Positions 1 to 6,556 of a stretch of 6,556 bases of DNA are shown here, one piece after another. Location of the stretch: NCBI GenBank assembly GCA_026416065.1, contig JAOAFW010000245.1, positions 1-6,556 on the forward strand. Reading direction: 5' to 3'. Position numbers and translations under genes: made by a program. Source of the stretch: Fimbriimonadales bacterium (GTDB taxonomy: Bacteria > Armatimonadota > Fimbriimonadia > Fimbriimonadales > GBS-DC). The stretch's first letter is position 1. Each line of letters opens with the position of its first letter. The notes under the pieces were generated by a model. The model ran no database searches, was not told where the DNA came from, and worked only from the letters and a program-made list of their open reading frames with translations.

Positions 1-79
1 GGGGTTCCGACTGACACGGTGTCTACGGCGCTCGGCGCACACACCTGCAGACACGACCCCCGCGTCGTTTCTATATCCG

Positions 80-532
80 ATGGAACGGATGCATTTTGCT
101 AGCAGCCCGACGGTGGATATGTCCACGCAGTTTGACGCGCAGTTCGGTTTGTACCATGCGAGCTGGTCATCGCGCAGCGCGGTCGGTGCGTGGAATCTGG
201 ATATTGGCGGCGACATCACCGGGATTTGGGATAGCGAGCGTCCCACCGCCAGTCGCAGGGCGTACCGGCGGGCGATAGGTTGGGCGACTCATCAGTTGAT
301 GCGTTCATCACTTTTGTACGGATTGATGATGGCGCACCCGTATAACCTGATGACTTGGGCAGATCCGAACGACCCGACACGCCCATTTGACCCAAGCGAC
401 CCCGACAGTCGGATTAATTTCTTGCTGGAAATCGCGTGGAACATAGAGAGAGTTGTGAATGCGCTGTCGCCGTACCTGAAGTGGGGGACGGTATTGGAAT
501 ATGTCGCCGCGCGGGAAAGAGTGATAGGGTGA
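80..532 (+). CDS. Hypothetical protein, probably the C-terminal part of a longer gene
   Basis: I do not recognise this protein. From the first in-window ATG it is 150 residues. It is rich in Trp, Met and aromatic residues, has a basic stretch (SRRAYRRAIGW, about residues 58-68), a hydrophobic helix-like part (about 72-90) and an Asp/Pro-rich loop (WADPNDPTRPFDPSDPD, about 93-109). There is no signal peptide or clear membrane anchor. None of the ATGs at 80, 89 or 119, nor the GTG at 113, has a Shine-Dalgarno sequence, and the frame stays open to position 2, so the real start is probably outside the window. The frame +1 reading from position 1 to the TAG at 100-102 also looks protein-like and would join this frame if one T of the 94-97 run were extra. 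It ends 178 bp before the permease start and is separated from it by palindromes, so it may be a different transcription unit. A small stand-alone protein is also possible. That a coding frame exists is fairly sure; start and function are not. Confidence 0.6.
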   Translation: MERMHFASSPTVDMSTQFDAQFGLYHASWSSRSAVGAWNLDIGGDITGIWDSERPTASRRAYRRAIGWATHQLMRSSLLYGLMMAHPYNLMTWADPNDPTRPFDPSDPDSRINFLLEIAWNIERVVNALSPYLKWGTVLEYVAARERVIG

Positions 533-549
533 TTGTCAGTGTCCCTTTC

Positions 550-584
550 GTGTGGTTCCCCCTACACAGTAGGGGGAACCACAC
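550..584. repeat. Perfect 16-bp inverted repeat with 3-nt loop
   Basis: The left arm GTGTGGTTCCCCCTAC (550-565) is the exact reverse complement of the right arm (569-584), with loop ACA at 566-568. The match ends at C/C on the outside. In RNA this would be a very stable hairpin. No T-run follows the right arm, so it is not a standard intrinsic terminator. It lies 17 bp after the upstream stop codon and 126 bp before the permease ATG. It could be a factor-assisted terminator or mRNA-stabilising hairpin for the upstream gene, an operator for a dimeric regulator, or a small dispersed palindromic repeat. The structure is certain; the role is unknown. Confidence 0.85.
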
Positions 585-590
585 CGAGTT

Positions 591-618
591 TGGTTCCCCT
601 CACATACCGGGGGAACCA
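591..618. repeat. Second, related inverted repeat (9-bp arms)
   Basis: TGGTTCCCC (591-599) pairs with GGGGAACCA (610-618) across a 10-nt loop. It is a diverged copy of the preceding palindrome: the TGGTTCCCC start recurs at an offset of 38 bp (553 to 591) and the GGGGGAACCA end at an offset of 37 bp (572 to 609). The loops share an ACA-like core (TACACAGTA against TCACATACC). A purine-rich GGAGGGGGG stretch follows at 622-630, and then an A/T patch. As with the first copy, no U-tract makes it a classical terminator. Confidence 0.75.
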
Positions 619-696
619 TACGGAGGGGGGACAAAAATTTCCTCATCGAGCAGGCTATCACAAGCAGGAATACCCATTCGCAACACGAATCGCATC

Positions 697-705
697 AAAG
701 GGTGA
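697..705 (+). promoter_or_regulatory. Ribosome binding site deciding the permease start
   Basis: AAAGGGTGA lies 5 nt before the ATG at 711 and matches the 3' half of the consensus AAGGAGGTGA. The in-frame GTG at 702 lies inside this motif and has no SD sequence of its own. This favours ATG 711 over GTG 702. Confidence 0.7.
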
Positions 706-710
706 TTGGT

Positions 711-2321
711 ATGGCGGCAATCCGAGCAGCCTTGTTAGACTGGCGCAAGTATCTCGCTGGTATCTTCACGCAGATTCTGGCAAACCCCGTAATTGGGCGC
801 GAACTGCGTGTGCGCGTGCGGTTAGGGCGAGGATATCTGTTGCAGGCTGCCTACCTGGCGTTTATGATTCTCATCGTGGCGTTGGCATATGAGTGGGTTA
901 TTGGTGACGAGAACAATTTACGCAATCCGTTCCAGATGCAGAACGCGCTAAAAGGATTCTACTACACGGTGCTGGGCACGCTAATTGCGCTGATTGTACT
1001 GATTGCGCCTGCACTGACTGCTAACGCGATTACCTTAGAGCGCGAGCGCAGGACGATGGACTTACTGCTTGCCACGCCGCTCACGGCGCGCCACCTGCTG
1101 GCGGGCAAGCTCTTGGCGTCGTTTGCGTTCATCGTGTTGTTGCTTGCCCTGACGCTGCCCGTGAACGCGGTGAGCGTGCTGCTTGGCGGGGTCTCGTTTG
1201 GCGACTTGCTGCGTGCTTATGTAATTGTGGCGTGCGGGGGGCTGGTGCTGTGCAGTATCGCGCTATTTACCTCCGTCTATGCACGCAACTCCACGATAGC
1301 GGTGCTGTGGAGCTATCTGCGCGTGGGTGCGTTTCTGTTGCTCAGCCTGGTGTTGTTCGGACTGCAAGAGACGGTGGCGGGCTTTGGAGGGAGGATGGGT
1401 GGCGGCGCGGGCGCGGTCAACCTCCACTTCCCTGTGGCGATGCTCAATCCATTCTCTGCTCTGATTGCCGCCGATACACAGGTGGACCTCATTCGCTGGC
1501 AAGTTCCGAGCTGGATATTCGGAGTTGTTCTGTGCTTGCTGTTCACGCGCCTTGTGATGACCAGTGCGGCGCGCAAGGTGGGACTGTACGACAAAGATGT
1601 GATGCCCTCGTTGCGTCGACAGTTGCTGTTGCTTTTGCCCGGTTATGTTTTGGTGACGGCAATCCCTGTGCTTCGGGCTGTGCCAATCGCCCGAATGGGG
1701 GTAGGGGGCGTCGACGCGGCGATGGCGGCGCTGCTGACTTTGCTTTGTGTGGCGCCATTTCTGACGCTGGCGGCGTGGATTGCCCCATTTGGCAAAGACG
1801 AGGACAAAGAGTGCCCTGATGACGGGGCGTTTCGTCTGTCTAAAATGCTCACGGCTGCGCCTTCAGGCGCGCTGCCGTTTCTGCTGATGCTCTGGCTATT
1901 GATGCTGGGAGCGTTCCTGCTCGCACTCTATTGGACAGGTACGCTGGCAGCATTCGATATCACTCTGTGGGAAATCAGCTTCACGACGATTCTCTACCTC
2001 ACGGGAATGTGGATATTTTTCTGGGGGGTTGGACGCTTCAGCGCATGGCTACTCAAAGGAATGAGCCTGGTAGGCGCGCGCGCTCTCGCGCTCGGTATAA
2101 TCGCAACCATAATTACGCTTCCTCTGATTGTCCATTTGCTGTTTTTTGTTGAAGTCTGGGAGTCGCCCGCGATGAAAATCTGGATTTTCACCCCGTTTTA
2201 TGAGGTGTTTACGAATTTAGACAACCCCTCGAACCCCTTAACGCTTTTCGTGTGGGGATGTGTGTTGCTCGTTTTGGGCATACTATTGGGTATGCTCACA
2301 GAGAAGCGCAACAAGGGGTGA
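711..2321 (+). CDS. ABC-2 family transporter permease
   Basis: A 536-residue integral membrane protein, the channel half of an ABC transporter of the ABC-2 (NatB/GldF-like) class. The family signature is at residues about 103-135, TANAITLERERRTMDLLL followed by ATPLTARHLLAGKLLA. This is the E-R-E-R-x-T-x-x-L-L-x-x-P and G-K-L-L-A pattern of the cytoplasmic coupling region. The N-terminus has NPVIGRELRVRVR (residues 25-37) just before the first membrane segment. By eye there are about 12 hydrophobic segments, near residues 42-60, 86-106, 134-158, 168-189, 197-217, 268-285, 305-322, 337-359, 387-408, 420-440, 457-480 and 511-529. That is about twice a standard six-span ABC-2 subunit, so the C-terminal half is an extension or a fused second membrane unit. 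A charged cytoplasmic-type loop (GKDEDKECPDDG, 361-372) separates part of the second half. No ATP-binding protein is in the window, so the substrate cannot be named. The ATG start is chosen for its SD; the alternative GTG at 702 adds three residues. It is tightly coupled to the next gene. Confidence 0.88.
   Translation: MAAIRAALLDWRKYLAGIFTQILANPVIGRELRVRVRLGRGYLLQAAYLAFMILIVALAYEWVIGDENNLRNPFQMQNALKGFYYTVLGTLIALIVLIAPALTANAITLERERRTMDLLLATPLTARHLLAGKLLASFAFIVLLLALTLPVNAVSVLLGGVSFGDLLRAYVIVACGGLVLCSIALFTSVYARNSTIAVLWSYLRVGAFLLLSLVLFGLQETVAGFGGRMGGGAGAVNLHFPVAMLNPFSALIAADTQVDLIRWQVPSWIFGVVLCLLFTRLVMTSAARKVGLYDKDVMPSLRRQLLLLLPGYVLVTAIPVLRAVPIARMGVGGVDAAMAALLTLLCVAPFLTLAAWIAPFGKDEDKECPDDGAFRLSKMLTAAPSGALPFLLMLWLLMLGAFLLALYWTGTLAAFDITLWEISFTTILYLTGMWIFFWGVGRFSAWLLKGMSLVGARALALGIIATIITLPLIVHLLFFVEVWESPAMKIWIFTPFYEVFTNLDNPSNPLTLFVWGCVLLVLGILLGMLTEKRNKG
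2313..2321 (+). promoter_or_regulatory. Ribosome binding site overlapping the permease stop codon
   Basis: AAGGGGTGA is a strong SD match whose last three bases are the permease TGA stop. It sits 7 nt before the GTG at 2329. This fixes the next gene's start and implies that ribosomes ending on the permease can reinitiate on it. Confidence 0.8.
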
Positions 2322-2328
2322 AAAAACG

Positions 2329-4476
2329 GTGCAAAGAACACTGCTGTGGGGATGGTTTTTCTTAGCGCTGGGCGTGGCGGCAGCACAATCAGATGCCAAC
2401 TCGCTTGAGCAGCGCATCACCTTTCGTGAGCCGGCGCAGCGGGTGCAGACGATTCTCCAGACTCTCTCCAAACATGCAGGCGTTCGACTCATCGCGGCGC
2501 GTGAAGTGCAAGACGAGATTGTGCTGGTGGACGCGGAATCGCTCCCTTTGCGACAGGTTATGGACAGTCTCGCGCTGGCGTTAGACGCAGAGTGGTTCCC
2601 TCTGCCGGACGGCTCCTATCGCCTTGCACGTCCAGTAAAACGCGCGTTGCAGCGCCAGGCATTTGAGAACGAGCGAATAATAAAGTTTTGGCGTGAGGAG
2701 CTGCGAAAACGCGCACCCGACCAGTTGGAGCATCCCCTTACCGAGACGGAAGTGCGCGCCACCTTGCGACGCCTGCGCGACGCGCTCCGCGAGGCAATGG
2801 GACGCCCTGAGGAACGACGCCAACTCCTCAATCGGACGAACTTTTACGAACCGCTGTATCAAATCAGTCCTGTTCGCCGGTTTCTGCACCGCTTGGTGAG
2901 CCAGATTGATCTGTCTGAGGTTGTCCAAATCCCGGTAGGCGAGCAGCGCATCTACAGCAATCGTCCGGGTGCTTACTTGCACCCGTTCAGAAAGAGCGTC
3001 GACCCGTTGATCCAGCAGTTCTTGAGGGAAGCGTCACTGGTGAGCGCGCTCTATCGCGACGCTAACGATGGCGTGGCAGACCTGATGCCACTCTTTCGCG
3101 AACAGTTCCTGTACGACCCTTTCGGAAACGCGCTGCGAGTGGATGTGCTGGAGAACCTGGAGTATCCTATCGTCTACCTTATTATGTCTCGTAATGATGC
3201 GCCGGACCTTGAAATCACTCTGATTATCCAGCGTCCGAGCGACCTCAAAGCAGAGGAGTTAATAACAAGCACAGTTTCCCTGTACCGGTTCCGAAATTCC
3301 CTCAATCTGCCGTCCGAAATTGCGTGGCGTGAGGCACCCGTCGCCTTGAGTGAAAAGGCACGCTTGATGCTTACCACGTTAGCGTGGACAAACTGGGGAT
3401 TCTTTCTGCCGTGGACAAAAGGTGTTGAAGAGGATACGAACCTGCCAGAACGGTTTCGCACCATCGACCCGGCCGCGGTGGAACCCTTGAGCTTAGCCGC
3501 GACCGATGTCTTGCGCGCCTATGCCCGGGCGCGACAGAAGCCGATAGTGGCTCTAATCCTCGACAGTGAAACCTTCCCCTACGATGCAGACTACGAGTTT
3601 GTGAATCCCAACGCAACCTTGCGCCTGGGCGTGTTGGAAATGTACTTGGCACAGTGGGAATGGATTGAGGGGAGCGTACTGGTTGCGAAACCTGAATTTG
3701 CCTCCTATACCTGGAATCGTCGCTATCCGCGTGATGTGCCGAACAAGATTATCGAGCAGGTCAAGCGACGGGGCTACTTCACAGGCGACGACTACCTTTT
3801 AGCGCTGCGCCTGACGCCGGATGCTAAGAGCCTCAACGAGGCATGGTGGTGGTTCGAAGTCAATGGGGTGCAGGCATATCGTTTTGACCAAGAGGATGTA
3901 CGCCTGCTTGATAAGATGGGAACTGCCATCTGGCGACGCTTGCTGCAGGGTGAAACGCTCCGTGTAACTGACCTGCCGCCCATTGCAGTCAAGCAACTCC
4001 ATTATATGGCTTATCAAGCGACTTACGGCGGGATTGAGGTGAGTGTCTCCAGCAACAGCGATAACCTGATACCTGCGTTCTTCTATCCTGACGGCATCCC
4101 GCCCACGACGCAAATCCGCCTGATAAAAGAGACCGATACAGGCTTTTTCCAGACCTACCGAAACGGCATCTGGAGCGACTTTGACAGTTTGCATACTGTC
4201 AAATGGATTCTCCAGAGGAACGACGAGCATTTGCAGTATGATTATTACTCCTACCGGCGACGCTTTCTGAAGGTACCCTCTGTTCAGTATGCGACGGAAA
4301 TCGAGTACGTGCTGGAGCTCATCCCATCCGACCCGAGCGGTGTGAAACTCACCATTTGGCTCCCTAACTGGTACGAGCTAATCGGTAAGCCGACGCGCTG
4401 GAACGAACCTCCCAAAGAAGCGAAGGAGGCTTTTGACGAGGTGTTAAGGACCGACCTCGACGATGACGACCCGTAG
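2329..4476 (+). CDS. Secreted protein of unknown function with an STN-like N-terminal domain
   Basis: A 715-residue protein. The GTG start is set by the SD 7 nt upstream; starts further 5' (the frame is open back to 2260) would lie inside the permease gene and spoil a good signal peptide. Residues 1-19 look like a type I signal: a basic QR, the hydrophobic core LLWGWFFLALGV, then an A-A-A cleavage site before Q20. There is no lipobox Cys. Residues about 30-100 resemble the STN (secretin/TonB short N-terminal) module: 'VQTILQTLSKHAGVRLI', then 'IVLVDAESLPLRQVMDSLALAL', ending W-F-P-L-P-D-G-S-Y-R-L. A weaker match to the same pattern appears at about 385-455. The region between is charged and helical (about 111-200). 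The C-terminal part (about 470-715) is rich in Trp and Tyr, looks beta-like and ends in an acidic DLDDDDP tail. There is no secretin pore, TonB plug/barrel or catalytic motif that I recognise. It is probably periplasmic or cell-surface, and probably works with the permease encoded just before it. The export call is firm, the STN call moderate, the function unknown. Confidence 0.8.
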   Translation: MQRTLLWGWFFLALGVAAAQSDANSLEQRITFREPAQRVQTILQTLSKHAGVRLIAAREVQDEIVLVDAESLPLRQVMDSLALALDAEWFPLPDGSYRLARPVKRALQRQAFENERIIKFWREELRKRAPDQLEHPLTETEVRATLRRLRDALREAMGRPEERRQLLNRTNFYEPLYQISPVRRFLHRLVSQIDLSEVVQIPVGEQRIYSNRPGAYLHPFRKSVDPLIQQFLREASLVSALYRDANDGVADLMPLFREQFLYDPFGNALRVDVLENLEYPIVYLIMSRNDAPDLEITLIIQRPSDLKAEELITSTVSLYRFRNSLNLPSEIAWREAPVALSEKARLMLTTLAWTNWGFFLPWTKGVEEDTNLPERFRTIDPAAVEPLSLAATDVLRAYARARQKPIVALILDSETFPYDADYEFVNPNATLRLGVLEMYLAQWEWIEGSVLVAKPEFASYTWNRRYPRDVPNKIIEQVKRRGYFTGDDYLLALRLTPDAKSLNEAWWWFEVNGVQAYRFDQEDVRLLDKMGTAIWRRLLQGETLRVTDLPPIAVKQLHYMAYQATYGGIEVSVSSNSDNLIPAFFYPDGIPPTTQIRLIKETDTGFFQTYRNGIWSDFDSLHTVKWILQRNDEHLQYDYYSYRRRFLKVPSVQYATEIEYVLELIPSDPSGVKLTIWLPNWYELIGKPTRWNEPPKEAKEAFDEVLRTDLDDDDP

Positions 4477-4539
4477 CGCGTGGGACGTGCCTTGTACGCA
4501 CCCGCAGGATTCAGGTGCAGCGTATGGAATCAAGACACC

Positions 4540-5697
4540 ATGCACACCGTGCGATTCGGCGTCGTGGGTCTGGGCGGCATGGGATTGGGACACTGCCGCT
4601 TCCTGAAAGAGGTCGTGCCAGAAACAGAACTTACTGCGGTTTGCGATGTCCACCCACAGCGTGCCCAAGCGGCAGGGGAGCAGTTCGGCGTGCCCCATTT
4701 CACCAGTCACGAGGCAATGTTTGAGAGCGAGTTGATAGACGCGGTGCTTATCGCTACGCCCCACTATGGGCACGCGCCTGTCGCCGTGAGCGCGCTCGAA
4801 CACGGGCTTCACGTGTTGGTGGAGAAACCCCTCTGTGTGTCGGTTTCAGACGGCGATAGGATGATAGACGCAGCACGGCGGTCGGGCAAAAAGTTCGCGG
4901 TTGGCTATCAGCACCGCTTTCGACCGGAGGTGCAGGCAGCGCGACGGCTCATTCAGCAAGGTGTGCTGGGCGAGGTCAGACGCACCTTGCTTATCACCGC
5001 ATGGTACCGCACTCAAGCCTACTACGACTCGGGCGGTTGGCGCGCCACATGGGCGGGCGAGGGCGGTGGCGTGTTGATTAATCAAGCTCCCCACTTCATC
5101 GATCTCTGGCTCTGGTTTGGTGGCATGCCGAGCCGGGTATGGGGGCAGACTCGCGCCGCCCTACACGATATCGAGACAGAAGACGAGGCGTTCGCGCTCA
5201 TCGAGTACCCCAACGGCGCACACGGCTATCTCTACGCCACGACCAACGAGGAACCCGGCGAGAACCTGATCGAAATCTGCGGAGACGAGGGCAAGTTGCG
5301 CCTGCACGATTGGAACCTGCAGGTCTGGAAACTCAAGCATCCCATCCGTCAGTTCACCTATCAGGCAGAGGGAATGTGGGATGGTATCCCTGCAGAGCGC
5401 ATCGAACCACCGATCGAGCCAAAACCGGAAGGCGCGTTGGAAGGGCAGCCCGCACTCATCCAAAACTTTGCCCGCGCCATTCTATATGATGAGCCGATAA
5501 TCGCTCCGGGCGAAGAGGGCTTGGGAACCATAGAAATCGTCGACGCGCTCATCCTTTCCAGCAAGCGGCAGCAGCCCGTCTCTCTTCCTGTAGACCGCGC
5601 CCAATATGACGCCTTGCTGGAAGAACTCAAAGCACACTCAAGGCCCAAGTCGCGCGTGCGTGAGCAAAGAGTCACCGACCCCAACCTGCTCCGATAG
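4540..5697 (+). CDS. Gfo/Idh/MocA family NAD(P)-dependent oxidoreductase
   Basis: A 385-residue protein, the normal size for this family of sugar and inositol dehydrogenases. The N-terminal Rossmann fold shows GLGGMG (residues 10-15), with Asp36 ending the second strand (AVCD). An acid here usually favours NAD over NADP. The family hallmark EKP is at 95-97, and Lys96 is the expected catalytic lysine. The C-terminal domain carries GGGVLINQAPHFIDLW (175-190), matching the GGG-x-L-x5-H-x-x-D motif, with His185 as the likely catalytic base and Asp188 in the substrate site. GYQHRFRP (122-129) is also typical. It should oxidise or reduce a hydroxyl of a sugar, cyclitol or related compound in the cytoplasm; the substrate cannot be told from sequence. 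The frame is open back to a GTG at 4480, but the Rossmann strand begins right after ATG 4540, so that start fits best. Its SD is weak (GGAA at 4526-4529, 10 nt away). It lies 63 nt after the STN gene and 58 nt before the R2lox gene. Confidence 0.92.
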   Translation: MHTVRFGVVGLGGMGLGHCRFLKEVVPETELTAVCDVHPQRAQAAGEQFGVPHFTSHEAMFESELIDAVLIATPHYGHAPVAVSALEHGLHVLVEKPLCVSVSDGDRMIDAARRSGKKFAVGYQHRFRPEVQAARRLIQQGVLGEVRRTLLITAWYRTQAYYDSGGWRATWAGEGGGVLINQAPHFIDLWLWFGGMPSRVWGQTRAALHDIETEDEAFALIEYPNGAHGYLYATTNEEPGENLIEICGDEGKLRLHDWNLQVWKLKHPIRQFTYQAEGMWDGIPAERIEPPIEPKPEGALEGQPALIQNFARAILYDEPIIAPGEEGLGTIEIVDALILSSKRQQPVSLPVDRAQYDALLEELKAHSRPKSRVREQRVTDPNLLR

Positions 5698-5740
5698 CCT
5701 GGCAGGAATCGGTATAGCAACAGAGTAATTCTTAACCGAC

Positions 5741-5748
5741 GAGGAGGT
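5741..5748 (+). promoter_or_regulatory. Strong ribosome binding site of the R2lox gene
   Basis: GAGGAGGT is a near-perfect SD 7 nt before the ATG at 5756. It is the best SD in the window, which suggests efficient translation of the oxidase. Confidence 0.85.
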
Positions 5749-5755
5749 CGAAACG

Positions 5756-6556
<801 letters not shown>

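Noticed and set aside
550..618. CRISPR-like repeats
   Set aside because: There are only two diverged copies, with no regular spacers and no cas genes. They are hairpins in their own right.
550..618. Rho-independent terminator
   Set aside because: The stems are strong, but neither right arm is followed by a T-run (CGAGTTT and TACGGAGG follow), so a standard intrinsic terminator is not supported.
436..705. Open frame of 89 codons overlapping the end of the first gene and the intergenic region
   Set aside because: It has a low-complexity, palindrome-derived sequence and no SD, and it overlaps a better frame. It is not supportable as a gene.
533..892. Open frame of 119 codons from a TTG across the palindromes into the permease gene
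   Set aside because: It runs mostly through the palindromes and then overlaps the permease in another frame. The permease frame has clear family motifs, so this is a chance open frame.
3799..4230. 143-codon open frame on the minus strand inside the STN gene
   Set aside because: It is antisense to an intact long coding frame, with no recognisable motif and no SD-supported start that I can see.
4477..4539. Regulatory element between the STN gene and the oxidoreductase
   Set aside because: Only 4-bp inverted repeats (GTGC/GCAC) are visible, as expected by chance. I see no clear promoter, terminator or strong SD.
5698..5755. Promoter or terminator between the oxidoreductase and R2lox genes
   Set aside because: There are TATAGC- and TAATTC-like hexamers but no matching -35 box at proper spacing. 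A CGGT/ACCG pair is too short and its loop too long to be a convincing terminator.

Overview
The window looks like ordinary chromosomal sequence from a moderately GC-rich bacterium. Every supportable gene lies on the + strand. A large ABC-2 permease with a 'NPVIGREL' N-terminus, a secreted protein with a short secretin/TonB N-terminal (STN) module, a Gfo/Idh/MocA oxidoreductase and an R2-like oxidase together would suit Armatimonadota or a similar, often thermophilic, environmental lineage. That placement is inference from gene style; there is no rRNA or other marker here.

Layout. (1) Positions 1-532 hold the 3' end of an unrecognised tryptophan-rich protein. Its true start is unclear: two frames are open to the left edge, and a T-run near 94-97 could be a frameshift. 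(2) Positions 533-710 are intergenic and carry the most striking non-coding structure. This is a perfect 16-bp palindrome with a 3-nt loop, followed by a second related palindrome about 38 bp downstream. Their arms can also pair with each other. (3) Positions 711-2321 encode a polytopic ABC-2 family permease with no ATPase gene in view. (4) Positions 2329-4476 encode an exported protein of unknown function with an N-terminal STN-like domain and a possible second, degenerate copy. Its Shine-Dalgarno (SD) sequence overlaps the permease stop codon, so the two are probably co-translated. (5) Positions 4540-5697 encode an NAD(P)-dependent Gfo/Idh/MocA oxidoreductase. (6) From 5756 to the right edge lies the first 267 residues of an R2-like ligand-binding oxidase (R2lox). 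It has all six metal ligands and the Val/Tyr cross-link pair, and is cut by the window end.

The permease and the STN protein form a clear pair, perhaps an envelope function. The oxidoreductase and R2lox follow on the same strand with gaps of about 60 nt and no recognisable terminator, so read-through is possible but unproven. I see no mobile element, CRISPR array, tRNA or rRNA. I found no convincing new multi-gene system. The best leads are the interchangeable palindromes and the possible STN duplication.
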